Shown here in pieces: positions 52,554 through 61,962 of a DNA stretch of 64,000 bases. This DNA comes from Arenibacter palladensis (lineage in GTDB: Bacteria > Bacteroidota > Bacteroidia > Flavobacteriales > Flavobacteriaceae): NCBI RefSeq assembly GCF_900129275.1, contig NZ_FQUX01000005.1:124001-188000 (forward strand), given 5' to 3'. A model generated the notes under the pieces. It was not told the origin of the DNA, ran no database searches, and saw only the letters and a list, made by a program, of their open reading frames with translations. Each line of letters opens with the position of its first letter. Within the stretch, counting starts at the first letter, position 1. A program made the translations under genes and the position numbers.

Positions 52554-55208
52554 TTATTTCTGTTGCTCCAAATAGGCTACCAAAGAAGCCATTTCCTCAT
52601 AACTAAGGGCATTCACCAAACCAGAAGGCATCATTGAGGTCTCCAACTCCTTTCTTTCGGCGATATCGGATTTTTTTAATTGGGTAGCTATACCTGCAAT
52701 ATTTCTTATGGTCAGGTCAGTGGCCGATTCCTGGGTTACAAAACCAACATAATTGTCCCCTCCCTTGGTCTGTATCCGTACCGTGGAAAATCCTTGGGAA
52801 ATGGAGGCATTGGGTTTCAGAATGGACTCCGCAATCTGCTCCCTGTTCATAATGGAACCTATTTGCCCCATAAAAGGACCCTTCATTACTTCGCCGGAAG
52901 ATACACTATGACAGGTAAAACAAGCCTGGTTCTTAAAGATTTCCTTTCCTTTTTCGGGATCACCCTTTATATTTTTCAAGGCAATCATGATATCCTCAAT
53001 GGAAGCCTCCCCGATCTGTCCTTTTTTGTTTTTAATCTTTTCAAGGTCAACCGTTGGCATATCCTCCTTGGGAGCGGTTATTTCCACGGTACCAAAATCA
53101 TCGATCGCCAAACGGTATTTACTGTTCAATTCCGCATACAGTCCCTTTTCATCTTCCGAAGATTTTTCCCATTCGCCCTTTAAAAACGAACGTATCACAG
53201 GAGTGTAATCCCATTCCACCGTTTTATAATAAGGGCCATGGGTATCCGGGCGGGTACTCCACCACCAGGAAGTATCATAAGGCGCCTCTTTGTGGTAAAT
53301 ACGCGCTAAGGTATTTATGATTTTATTCTTAAAAACGGCATCGTCAGTTTTTACATAAGCCTTGATCAATCCATCAACAACCTTGGGGCTATGCATATAT
53401 CGCATTGCCCAAAGGGCCATATCCCTCTGATCGGTATCCAAGGCACTTACGCAAGCGTCCACAGCATCTAATTTCACCAATGCCTTAACGGCTAAATGTG
53501 GCACAACAATTTCTGCATTTGGCCTGGCATGAGGTCCTTCCGTCCCCATTTCCGGAGCTTTAAATGAATTTGGAACTGCAATCTCCAATAAATCATTGGC
53601 CACTTCCTTTTTCCCCAGTCTGCCCAAACCAACAATTGCAGCTGCCTTTACCCGGTCAGAATCGGACTTCAGTGCATTTACAAATGGTTCTGTAGGCACT
53701 TTTTCTATTGTCCCCAAACGGTCCGACAAGGCTCTTAGCGCATATTCTTGAACCTGTGGATCTTCAGTTAATGTAACCAGACGATCAATTCCGCCTTCCC
53801 CAGTCAATTGGGCAAAAGTAAATATAGCCGCGGCACGCACTTCCAATGACAAAGAGCTGTCTTGTGCCAATTGCCATACTTTATCGGCTCCTTTCCCTCT
53901 CCTTATCAATTCGTATTGGGCACTTAAGCGAGTCTTGGCATTGCCCTCCTTTAGAAGATCTACCAAACTGCCTGTCCAATAGAATTCCTCTAGATTGGGG
54001 AATGGCTCGTAATTATAGTTTTCAGGTAAAACCCTAACGACATATCCTTTATCCGGGCTTCCGGAATATCCGGCACCATCCCAAGCCGAAAGGTACATAG
54101 CACCTGCTGCATCTACATCCACATCGGTTATCTGTGGCAATTGGATAAACTCTTCCTCATCTTGTATAAAACTGGCCTTATTTTCAGTAAGCCTGTGAAA
54201 ATATAGATAGCTTCTACCCCAATCGGCCATCATAGGAACATTATTATATTTTTCCGGCCAGCGATTGTCGTTCATATAAAGGGACCCAGTTCCTGAGCCA
54301 CCGCCAACATCCACCAAAGCGGGAAGGATCTCTTCCGTAAAATGCTTGAAAAGCACGGGGTAACCATATTCCCCAGATTGTATCTGATGAATAAATCTTA
54401 TGTTCCAGCCACCACCATCATTGGTATTTCCCCTAGTGTAAATATTCATAAAAGGGTCAATGGCCACATCGTATATATTCCGCAAACCATGGGTATACAC
54501 TTCCATTTCGGTTCCATCCGGACGCACTCGCAATACCCCACCGCCCAACATGGTCAATTGTGTTCCTTCGCGATCTGTGGCATTGTGAAAACCGAAATCG
54601 CCCACGGCTATGTATATCCATCCGTCTATCCCCATCTGAATGCCATTGGTGGCATGATCCGTTCCTCTATCGGCAAGGTATTTGGAATTGCTCAAATTCT
54701 TTATCAAGACCTTTGCTGGGCCATCGGCCACACCGTCCTTGTCCTTATCTTCAAATACTACCAAGTCCATGTTAAAGGCCTTCCCTGTTTCGGGTGAAAA
54801 AGTAGTATGCAAAACAAATACCTGATCCCCAATAGCCAAAATGCCTCGTGGATTATCCACCTGGGCAAACTCGGTATGGGAATCCATTATTCCATCGTGA
54901 TTACAATCTACCAAACGTTTTATAAAACCTTTGTTCATCTCCTTCCCTAGGGAGCCCATCATATCTACCCCAACAAAAACCTCCCCGGTAGCAGCAACCG
55001 CCATACAGGCAGGACTCGGCGTTAAGTCGGGACCAGAAAAACCGGTAATAGCCAAATCTTCGGGCCAGTTCAGAACCTGGGCCAAAGAATCGCTGGAAGG
55101 ATAATTAATTGCCTCGGTACTAGGGGTACATGGAACCTCCCCTTGCTTACAACTAAAAAACATTAAACTTGAAAATAAAATAAAGCCTGCCTTTTTAAAC
55201 ATATTCAA
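52554..55208 (-). CDS. PVC-type haem-binding protein: beta-propeller, HEAT repeats, cytochrome c
   Basis: 884-residue lipoprotein (signal with 'FFSCKQ', Cys20). The N-terminal half (about 45-400) is a sugar-dehydrogenase-like beta-propeller with Asp-rich loops ('DCNHDGIMDSHTEF', 'DKDKDGVADGPAKV'), then HEAT-like repeats (about 420-640), then a cytochrome c domain with CxxCH at 763-767 ('CFTCHSVSSGEVMKG') and a late Met ligand. It is the domain set of the PVC-type CxxCH proteins common in Bacteroidota and Planctomycetes. It probably oxidises a sugar or alcohol and passes electrons to a periplasmic carrier; the substrate is unknown. Its position between ccoI and the cbb3 operon may reflect electron flow to that oxidase. 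Confidence 0.87.
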   Translation of the reverse strand: MNMFKKAGFILFSSLMFFSCKQGEVPCTPSTEAINYPSSDSLAQVLNWPEDLAITGFSGPDLTPSPACMAVAATGEVFVGVDMMGSLGKEMNKGFIKRLVDCNHDGIMDSHTEFAQVDNPRGILAIGDQVFVLHTTFSPETGKAFNMDLVVFEDKDKDGVADGPAKVLIKNLSNSKYLADRGTDHATNGIQMGIDGWIYIAVGDFGFHNATDREGTQLTMLGGGVLRVRPDGTEMEVYTHGLRNIYDVAIDPFMNIYTRGNTNDGGGWNIRFIHQIQSGEYGYPVLFKHFTEEILPALVDVGGGSGTGSLYMNDNRWPEKYNNVPMMADWGRSYLYFHRLTENKASFIQDEEEFIQLPQITDVDVDAAGAMYLSAWDGAGYSGSPDKGYVVRVLPENYNYEPFPNLEEFYWTGSLVDLLKEGNAKTRLSAQYELIRRGKGADKVWQLAQDSSLSLEVRAAAIFTFAQLTGEGGIDRLVTLTEDPQVQEYALRALSDRLGTIEKVPTEPFVNALKSDSDRVKAAAIVGLGRLGKKEVANDLLEIAVPNSFKAPEMGTEGPHARPNAEIVVPHLAVKALVKLDAVDACVSALDTDQRDMALWAMRYMHSPKVVDGLIKAYVKTDDAVFKNKIINTLARIYHKEAPYDTSWWWSTRPDTHGPYYKTVEWDYTPVIRSFLKGEWEKSSEDEKGLYAELNSKYRLAIDDFGTVEITAPKEDMPTVDLEKIKNKKGQIGEASIEDIMIALKNIKGDPEKGKEIFKNQACFTCHSVSSGEVMKGPFMGQIGSIMNREQIAESILKPNASISQGFSTVRIQTKGGDNYVGFVTQESATDLTIRNIAGIATQLKKSDIAERKELETSMMPSGLVNALSYEEMASLVAYLEQQK

Positions 55209-55576
55209 TTCCGTTAAAATTTATAATTAAACCCTGAGGGCAGAAAAACCAGTTAAGGTTTACCGGATTTTCAACAAAGTAGCGGCAAAACTAAAAATCT
55301 TTCCCATAAATCCATGATTAAATTGAATTATTACGGATAGGAGAACATTATTTTAGATGAATCCCCATTATTAGTGTCCTGCACAATCTTAAATGAAACC
55401 TTTATTATTTTAAAGTTTCGAATGTGTATTTTACATTAATAACTAGGATATTTGAAAGGAGGGTACTTTTGAAATGTTTTTGGTGAGGAGAACTTGCAAT
55501 ATTTTATCAAAAGCTGATAAATGTCATATTATTCCACAGCCCCCATGTTTAGTTTTACGCCCTGATTCAGGTAGGT
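55209..55576. other. Intergenic region holding the ccoS promoter
   Basis: Between the divergent PVC-type gene and ccoS. Apart from the FNR-like box near its right end I see AT-rich sequence with no repeat and no credible ORF; an ORF at 55474-55671 overlaps ccoS in another frame and has no support. Confidence 0.6.
55515..55557 (+). promoter_or_regulatory. FNR-like box and promoter of the cbb3 operon
   Basis: TGAT-AAAT-GTCA (55515-55526) fits the FNR palindrome. TAGTTTTA (55550-55557, five of six fixed -7 bases) starts 29.5 bp from its centre. The predicted leader before ccoS is only about 13 nt. cbb3 oxidases are classical low-oxygen targets. Confidence 0.72.
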
Positions 55577-55783
55577 ATGAGTGTTATTTATTTATTGTTG
55601 ACTTTAAGTATTGTTGTAGCCGTCATTTTTTTTGCGGCTTTTATTATTGCTACCAAGAGTGGTCAATATGATGATTCCTATACCCCATCCGTTCGTATGC
55701 TCTTCGAAGATGAACTTGTAAAAAGTACTCCCGAGAAGACCGAAGAAATATCTAACCAAAAAAGTGAAAGTCAAAAATTGTAA
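55577..55783 (+). CDS. ccoS: CcoS, cbb3 oxidase assembly protein
   Basis: 68 residues: one membrane helix (about 3-25) and a short polar tail with the CcoS pattern ('SGQYDDSYTPSVRMLFED'). CcoS is needed for insertion of cofactors into cbb3 oxidase. First gene of the operon, 2 bp before ccoNO, preceded by 'aggtaggt' as a possible ribosome-binding sequence and by an FNR-like box. Confidence 0.9.
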   Translation: MSVIYLLLTLSIVVAVIFFAAFIIATKSGQYDDSYTPSVRMLFEDELVKSTPEKTEEISNQKSESQKL

Positions 55784-55785
55784 TT

Positions 55786-57987
55786 ATGGAAGTACAACAG
55801 TTTTATTACGATAACAAAATCGTAAAAAAATTCCTTTATGCAACTATGTTTTGGGGAATTGTGGGAATGTCGGTAGGCCTATTGCTTGCCTTTATGTTTC
55901 TTTTTCCAAATTTAACCGATGGGATATCCTGGTTGAGTTTTGGCCGACTTAGGCCCTTGCACACCAACGCGGTTATATTTGCCTTCGTAGGAAATGCCAT
56001 CTTTGCCGGGGTCTATTATTCTACCCAGCGCTTGTTAAAGGCGAGAATGTTCAGCGATGCCCTAAGTAATTTCAATTTCTGGGGATGGCAGGCCATCATA
56101 GTAGCGGCAGCAATCACCTTACCCCTGGGGTACACCTCGTCCAAAGAATATGCAGAATTGGAATGGCCTATAGATTTGGCCATTGCCGTGGTCTGGGTGG
56201 CATTTGGCTGGAACCTGATCGGAACAATGCTAAAAAGAAGACAACGCCATTTGTACGTGGCAATTTGGTTTTACCTGGCCACATTTGTAACCGTTGCAGT
56301 ACTCCATATCTTTAATAGCTTGGCCTTACCTGTAAGTGCTTTAAAAAGTTACTCGGTATATGCAGGAGTACAGGATGCACTGGTACAATGGTGGTACGGG
56401 CATAACGCCGTGGCATTCTTCCTTACTACACCTTTCTTGGGATTAATGTACTATTTTGTACCCAAAGCGGCCAATAGGCCAGTATATTCCTATAGATTAT
56501 CTATCGTACACTTTTGGTCTTTGATATTTATCTATATCTGGGCCGGTCCACACCATTTGTTGTATTCTACCCTGCCGGAATGGGCCCAAAATTTAGGGGT
56601 GGCATTCTCCATTATGCTAATTGCTCCTTCTTGGGGAGGTATGATCAACGGACTTTTGACTTTGCGTGGAGCTTGGGACAAGGTTAGGACAGACCCTGTT
56701 TTGAAATTTATGGTGGTCGCAATTACCGGTTACGGTATGGCCACTTTTGAAGGCCCAATGCTTTCCTTAAAAAATGTAAATGCCATTGCGCATTTTAGTG
56801 ATTGGATTATTGCCCACGTACACGTAGGAGCTTTGGCATGGAATGGGTTCCTGACCTTTGGTATGATCTACTGGCTGGTTCCAAAAATGTTCAAAACAAG
56901 GTTGCACTCACTTCCCATGGCCAATTTCCATTTCTGGATAGGTACCTTAGGAATCATACTTTACGCACTTCCCATGTATGTTGCTGGTTTTACCCAAGCC
57001 TTGATGTGGAAAGAATTTAACCCAGACGGCACCTTGGCTTACGGTAACTTTTTGGAAACCGTAAATGAGATTATACCAATGTACTGGATGAGGGCCATAG
57101 GTGGTACCATGTATATTGTTGGTGCAATTGTAATGATCTACAACGTAGTGGTTACCATTAAGCAGGGCACAAATGTAGAAGATGAATTGGCTGAGGCGGC
57201 AGCTTTGACTACCGTATCCAAGAAAAGAACCGCTGGAGAAACATTCCATACTTGGTTGGAGCGTAAGCCTATTCAATTGACCATTTTGGCTACCATTGCC
57301 ATCTTAATTGGAGGGATAATCCAAATTGTCCCCACCATTCTGGTAAAATCGAACATTCCAACGATAACCAGCGTTAAGCCGTATACCCCTCTGGAATTGG
57401 AAGGCAGGGATTTATATATAAGGGAAGGCTGTGTTGGCTGTCACTCCCAAATGGTAAGGCCTTTCCGAAGTGAGGTTGAGCGTTATGGCGAGTACTCCAA
57501 AGCAGGAGAGTATGTGTACGACCACCCTTTCCTTTGGGGAAGTAAGCGTACCGGACCAGATCTTTTAAGGGTAGGTGGCAAATATTCGGACAACTGGCAC
57601 TTAAACCATATGTACGACCCACAAAGTACCTCTTCCGGATCTATCATGCCATCCTATTCATGGTTGGTGCGCAATAGGCACGACAGAAGTAATATTCAGT
57701 CTAAAATGGAAACCATGGTAACTCTTGGGGTTCCCTATTCCGATGAGGAGATTGCGAATGCCGAACAATCTATGAATGAGCAAGCAACCAAAATAGAAAA
57801 AAATCTATACTCCGATCCGGATTTTGCCAAAGGATATGAAGAGGACAAAAAATATGCTGCCGAAAACGGCGAGGAATTCATAGAGATGAAAGATAGGGAA
57901 ATTGTAGCTATGATAGCCTATCTACAACGTCTGGGAACAGATATAAAAATAAAGGAAACGGACGAAATAATTTCACAAAACAAATAA
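55786..57987 (+). CDS. ccoNO: cbb3 oxidase subunits I and II fused (CcoN-CcoO)
   Basis: 733 residues. Residues about 1-480 are CcoN with about 12 membrane helices and haem/copper His residues ('PLHTNAVIFAF', 'WWYGHNAVAFFLT', 'VHVGALAWNGFL'). About 480-510 is a linker with another helix. The CcoO domain follows with CxxCH at 549-553 ('CVGCHSQMVRPF') and the distal Met region 'SGSIMPSYSWL'. Fusion of the two subunits is usual in Bacteroidota. It reduces oxygen to water with high affinity while pumping protons. Confidence 0.95.
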   Translation: MEVQQFYYDNKIVKKFLYATMFWGIVGMSVGLLLAFMFLFPNLTDGISWLSFGRLRPLHTNAVIFAFVGNAIFAGVYYSTQRLLKARMFSDALSNFNFWGWQAIIVAAAITLPLGYTSSKEYAELEWPIDLAIAVVWVAFGWNLIGTMLKRRQRHLYVAIWFYLATFVTVAVLHIFNSLALPVSALKSYSVYAGVQDALVQWWYGHNAVAFFLTTPFLGLMYYFVPKAANRPVYSYRLSIVHFWSLIFIYIWAGPHHLLYSTLPEWAQNLGVAFSIMLIAPSWGGMINGLLTLRGAWDKVRTDPVLKFMVVAITGYGMATFEGPMLSLKNVNAIAHFSDWIIAHVHVGALAWNGFLTFGMIYWLVPKMFKTRLHSLPMANFHFWIGTLGIILYALPMYVAGFTQALMWKEFNPDGTLAYGNFLETVNEIIPMYWMRAIGGTMYIVGAIVMIYNVVVTIKQGTNVEDELAEAAALTTVSKKRTAGETFHTWLERKPIQLTILATIAILIGGIIQIVPTILVKSNIPTITSVKPYTPLELEGRDLYIREGCVGCHSQMVRPFRSEVERYGEYSKAGEYVYDHPFLWGSKRTGPDLLRVGGKYSDNWHLNHMYDPQSTSSGSIMPSYSWLVRNRHDRSNIQSKMETMVTLGVPYSDEEIANAEQSMNEQATKIEKNLYSDPDFAKGYEEDKKYAAENGEEFIEMKDREIVAMIAYLQRLGTDIKIKETDEIISQNK

Positions 57988-57990
57988 GTC

Positions 57991-58188
57991 ATGCTAAAAT
58001 TCGTAAAAGGTTATATGGAAAGTATAGATGGCGTTGCCACCTATCCCATGATATCACTGTTAATTTTCTTTTTGTTTTTTACCATTCTTTTCTGGTGGGT
58101 ATTTACTGCCTCTAAGGAACATATAAAAGAAGTTAGCCAAATACCATTAGAAACAGAAGAAAACCAACCTAAAGAAGAATCGTTATGA
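57991..58188 (+). CDS. ccoQ: CcoQ-like small subunit
   Basis: 65 residues with a single membrane helix (about 20-40, 'MISLLIFFLFFTILFWWVF'), the position and shape of CcoQ, a stabilising subunit of cbb3 oxidase. It lies 3 bp after ccoNO, and its stop overlaps the ccoP start by 4 bp (ATGA). Sequence identity in CcoQ is low, so the name rests partly on context. Confidence 0.82.
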   Translation: MLKFVKGYMESIDGVATYPMISLLIFFLFFTILFWWVFTASKEHIKEVSQIPLETEENQPKEESL

Positions 58189-59063
58189 GAAATATGTCAC
58201 CTTGGTGGATAAGAGTTCCACTAATCTTTTTCCTAATCTTCGGATTGATGGAGTATTTTATTGACTCCGGGGACAAACCCGCATTTATTGAATACCCAAT
58301 AACCTTTGTGTTTATGTTGGTGGTGTTGTTCATATTGGTGGGTATTGAATTGATCCTTAAATCAGTTGAAAATGTAATGTTCCAAACCCTTTCCCCCGAA
58401 GCACAAGAGCGATATTTGGCGTCCAAATCCAAGCAATGGGAATGGAAATGGGGCAAAGCTTTCTGGAAAAAAATCACTGGTAACAAACCTGTTGAGGAAG
58501 AAAAGGAAATTATTCTGGACCACAATTATGACGGTATCCGTGAATTGGACAATAATCTTCCGCCTTGGTGGGTGTATATGTTCTATGCCACCATCATTTT
58601 CGGTGTGGTTTACCTAGCGCGTTTCCATGTCTTCAATGACTACACCCAGGACATGGAATATGAACAGGAAGTGGCCGAAGCCATGATAGCCATAGAAGAG
58701 TATAAAAAAACAGCCAAAGGTTTAGTTGACGCCAACACGGTTGAACTATTAACGGAAGCCGCGGACATTAAAGCAGGTGGGGCAATATACACCGCCAATT
58801 GCGTAGCTTGCCACATGCCGGACGGCGGAGGTGGTATTGGACCAAATCTAACCGACGAATATTGGATTTTGGGAGGCGGTGTGAAAAACGTTTTCCATAC
58901 CATTTCCGAAGGCGGAAGGGACGGAAAGGGCATGATAGCGTGGAAACAGACTCTTAAACCAGCCGAAATAGCCCAGGTAGCCAGTTATATTCTCTCGGAA
59001 ATAAACGGCAAGACACCTGCCAACCCAAAGGCCGCAGAAGGAGAAATCTGGACTGAAGAGTAA
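58185..59063 (+). CDS. ccoP: cbb3 oxidase subunit III, mono-haem CcoP
   Basis: 292 residues. An extended N-terminal part with two hydrophobic segments (about 10-28 and 35-62) is followed by the usual CcoP helix after 'ELDNNLPPWWVYMFYATI' (about 124-145). One cytochrome c domain follows with CxxCH at 206-210 ('CVACHMPDGGGGIGPNL') and the axial Met in 'KGMIAWKQTL'. Proteobacterial CcoP has two haems; only one motif is present here, as in other Bacteroidota. It carries electrons to the CcoN-O unit. Confidence 0.93.
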   Translation: MRNMSPWWIRVPLIFFLIFGLMEYFIDSGDKPAFIEYPITFVFMLVVLFILVGIELILKSVENVMFQTLSPEAQERYLASKSKQWEWKWGKAFWKKITGNKPVEEEKEIILDHNYDGIRELDNNLPPWWVYMFYATIIFGVVYLARFHVFNDYTQDMEYEQEVAEAMIAIEEYKKTAKGLVDANTVELLTEAADIKAGGAIYTANCVACHMPDGGGGIGPNLTDEYWILGGGVKNVFHTISEGGRDGKGMIAWKQTLKPAEIAQVASYILSEINGKTPANPKAAEGEIWTEE

Positions 59064-59129
59064 ACACTTAAAACATTATCGGGTACATTTTTAGGCTTAC
59101 CCATAATTACAATAAAGTAGAACAAAGAA

Positions 59130-60548
59130 ATGGCACAGGACCAGGACAATTTTAGGGACTCCATAGGAACAATTAACGAGGAGGGAAAAAGGGCATGGAT
59201 ATATCCCAAAAAGCCAAGCGGCAAGTTTTATGAATATCGCAAGTATGTAAGTTATGTTCTTTTGGCATTTCTCTTTCTGGCCCCCTTCGTAAAAGTGAAT
59301 GGCAATCAGTTTCTAATGTTCAATGTACTGGAAAGGCGTTTCAATATTTTTGGGTTCCCTTTTTGGCCACAGGATTTTCATCTTTTTGTAATTTCCATGA
59401 TCATCGGGGTAATATTCATAGCCCTATTTACAGTTGCCTTTGGACGTATTTTTTGTGGCTGGATGTGCCCCCAAACGATCTTCATGGAAATGGTATTCAG
59501 GAGGATCGAATTTTGGATCGATGGTGACCGAGGCGCCCAAATACGCCTTAGCAAGCAGCCTTGGAACGCAGAGAAAATTAGAAAACGCGCCCTTAAACTG
59601 ATTGTATTCTTTATTATCTCCTTTTTAATAGCCAATGTATTCCTAGCCTATTTAATTGGAAGTGACCGATTGATTGAATATATCACCGATGGCCCTTTAC
59701 AACATGTAAGTACCCTGGTATCACTTTTAATTTTTACTGCGGTATTCTATTTTGTGTTTGCCTGGTTCAGGGAACAAGTATGTATCATAGCCTGCCCCTA
59801 TGGACGTATGCAAGGCGTACTTCTGGACAATAAGTCTATTGTTGTGGCCTACGACCATAAACGTGGAGAGGCTGAAAACGGAAGAAAAAAGTTTAGAAAA
59901 GGAGAGGATAGGACAGCCTTGGGACATGGCGACTGTATTGATTGTTTTCAATGCGTAAACGTCTGCCCTACAGGTATTGACATAAGAAACGGAACCCAAT
60001 TGGAATGTGTAAATTGTACGGCCTGTATTGATGAGTGCGACACCATAATGGAAAAGGTAAACCTCCCCAAAGGACTGATCCGTTATGCCAGTGAAGACAA
60101 TATCGAGAAAAAATCCAAGTTCAAATTTACACCCAGACTAAAAGGTTACACTGCAGTGCTTGTGATTCTTACCGGAATTTTGATAGGAATGCTGTTTTTA
60201 AGGAATGAAGTGGAAGCAAATATCCTAAGACTTCCAGGACAACTCTACGAGCATAAGGAAGGTAATATTATTAGCAACGTTTATACGTATAAATTGGTAA
60301 ACAAAACCACCAAGGATATTCCAGACATCAGTTTTAAGCTTATGTCGCACAAAGGGACCATCAACCTGGTGAGGCACCAACTTTTTACGGTACCTGCACA
60401 GGGATTGGCGGAAGGTACCCTATTTGTAGAAATAAACAATTCGGCTTTGGAAGGTGACAAGAACAAATTAAGTATTGGGGTCTATAGTGGAGATAAGTTA
60501 ATTGAAACGGCAACGGCCAGATTTTTAGCCCCCAGAAGCTATAAGTAA
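59130..60548 (+). CDS. ccoG: CcoG, iron-sulfur assembly protein of cbb3 oxidase
   Basis: 472 residues. Four or five membrane helices (about 38-55, 85-108, 152-172, 190-208 and 337-353) hold Cys-rich loops: 'CGWMCPQTIF', 'CIIACPYGRMQG', and a 2x4Fe-4S ferredoxin part 'DCIDCFQCVNVCPTGID' plus 'CVNCTACIDEC'. The C-terminal about 110 residues form an immunoglobulin-like periplasmic domain. CcoG is thought to reduce copper for CcoI-dependent assembly. It starts 66 bp after ccoP. Confidence 0.94.
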   Translation: MAQDQDNFRDSIGTINEEGKRAWIYPKKPSGKFYEYRKYVSYVLLAFLFLAPFVKVNGNQFLMFNVLERRFNIFGFPFWPQDFHLFVISMIIGVIFIALFTVAFGRIFCGWMCPQTIFMEMVFRRIEFWIDGDRGAQIRLSKQPWNAEKIRKRALKLIVFFIISFLIANVFLAYLIGSDRLIEYITDGPLQHVSTLVSLLIFTAVFYFVFAWFREQVCIIACPYGRMQGVLLDNKSIVVAYDHKRGEAENGRKKFRKGEDRTALGHGDCIDCFQCVNVCPTGIDIRNGTQLECVNCTACIDECDTIMEKVNLPKGLIRYASEDNIEKKSKFKFTPRLKGYTAVLVILTGILIGMLFLRNEVEANILRLPGQLYEHKEGNIISNVYTYKLVNKTTKDIPDISFKLMSHKGTINLVRHQLFTVPAQGLAEGTLFVEINNSALEGDKNKLSIGVYSGDKLIETATARFLAPRSYK

Positions 60549-60625
60549 ATTAAAAAAACAGGTTAAATACCTAAAAAACGAATAGATTTCCCAATATAGT
60601 GGAAATCCAAACTAAATTAAAAGCC

Positions 60626-61084
60626 ATGAAAATTAATTGGGGAACCGGAATTGTACTAGCCTTCATTGGGTTTATAAGTTTTATTCTATTTTTTGTAGTC
60701 CGAATGAGCATGGATAACAGGGCCAATCACGATTTGGTCACAGAAAACTACTATGGAGCGGAATTAGGTTATCAGAATGAAATTGACGCAGAAAATAATT
60801 CGCGTACCAAAGAAGTGGACCTTACATTGGAAACGACCGATAAAGGTATAAAATTGGTATTCCCAAATAACTTGAATGCAGAAAATATAAAAGGCACAGT
60901 GTCCCTTTACAGACCATCTAACAAGCACTTGGATTTTGACTTACCCATAAGTCTATCACAAGACTATTTGCTCATACCTGACAATCGTTTGTTGGATGGT
61001 CGCTGGGACATTAAAGTATCTTGGCAATATAAAGGTGAAGTCTATTTGTTCAAGAAAAAAATAACCTATCACCAAGATAAATAA
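60626..61084 (+). CDS. ccoH: FixH/CcoH-family protein
   Basis: About 152 residues from the ATG at 60626 ('MKINWGTGIVLAFIGFISF'); the earlier ATG at 60599 adds a charged tail before the only membrane helix and is less likely. The remaining part is a FixH-like beta-sandwich domain ('NHDLVTENYYGAELGYQNEI' is the family signature). CcoH/FixH helps the last step of cbb3 oxidase assembly. It lies after ccoG (77 bp) and before the SafE-like gene. Confidence 0.88.
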   Translation: MKINWGTGIVLAFIGFISFILFFVVRMSMDNRANHDLVTENYYGAELGYQNEIDAENNSRTKEVDLTLETTDKGIKLVFPNNLNAENIKGTVSLYRPSNKHLDFDLPISLSQDYLLIPDNRLLDGRWDIKVSWQYKGEVYLFKKKITYHQDK

Positions 61085-61119
61085 GGAATGTAAACGCCTT
61101 AGGTCAATACCTATGTACT

Positions 61120-61821
61120 ATGTTGTTATCTGCCGTAATTTTGGGTCTAATGGGAAGCTTTCACTGTGTTGGAATGTGCGGCCCCATAGCCTTTATGTTA
61201 CCCGTAGACCACAACAAACCAGCTAAAAAATTATTTCAAGTCTTTCTTTATCATTTGGGCAGACTTGCCTCCTACAGCCTTATAGGTCTCGTTTTCGGAT
61301 TTTTGGGCAAAGGACTATATGTATTTGGCCTACAACAAAGACTTTCCATAATCATCGGAATCCTAATGATCGTCATCATCCTAATTCCATACAACACTTT
61401 TGGCAAATACAATTTCTCCAAACCCATTTATTCCTTTTTGACCAAAATAAAAAGTAGACTTGGGAAAGAATTACAAAAAAAGAGTCCAGATACCTTTCTC
61501 ACCATTGGCTTCCTAAACGGCTTACTGCCATGTGGATTGGTTTATATGGCTGTTTTTGGCAGTATTGCCACCGCCAACCCATGGCTTGGCGCATTGTTCA
61601 TGGCATTATTTGGTCTAGGCACCATTCCATTAATGACTACTGCCGTCTACTTTGGCAGTATGTTAAAAGGCTCGGCAAAAAAATCGGTGCAGCGATTAAT
61701 CCCAGTATTTGTAATCCTGGTAGGACTACTGTTTATTTTAAGGGGAATGGGTCTTGGTATTCCCTATATTTCGCCCGAACCTGTCATAGAGGTCGTAGAC
61801 AGTACCCTGGAGTGCCATTAA
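61120..61821 (+). CDS. TauE/SafE-like (DsbD-type) membrane protein
   Basis: 233 residues with six membrane helices and conserved Cys residues in 'MGSFHCVGMCGPIAFMLP' (about 12-29) and 'GFLNGLLPCGLVYMAVFG' (about 128-145). Proteins of this kind, called sulfite exporter TauE/SafE or urease-accessory-like, commonly end cbb3 operons and are linked to copper or thiol transfer rather than sulfite export. The Cys pair in each half resembles CcdA/DsbD. It is the last gene of the operon. Confidence 0.85.
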   Translation: MLLSAVILGLMGSFHCVGMCGPIAFMLPVDHNKPAKKLFQVFLYHLGRLASYSLIGLVFGFLGKGLYVFGLQQRLSIIIGILMIVIILIPYNTFGKYNFSKPIYSFLTKIKSRLGKELQKKSPDTFLTIGFLNGLLPCGLVYMAVFGSIATANPWLGALFMALFGLGTIPLMTTAVYFGSMLKGSAKKSVQRLIPVFVILVGLLFILRGMGLGIPYISPEPVIEVVDSTLECH

Positions 61822-61962
61822 TTTTCAATTCCACCAGCCTTTTAAACTTGCTGTGTAGCTAAAAATAATGTAAATTTCAAGTACATAGGGACTTAGCTTT
61901 CGCAAGGATTGCCTGTCCATTTAATGCATAGTGCATATTCAACCAACCTTAAACATTCTCCA

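Noticed and set aside
55474..55671. ORF in front of ccoS
   Set aside because: It overlaps the FNR-like box and ccoS in another frame, with Cys-rich random-looking composition.
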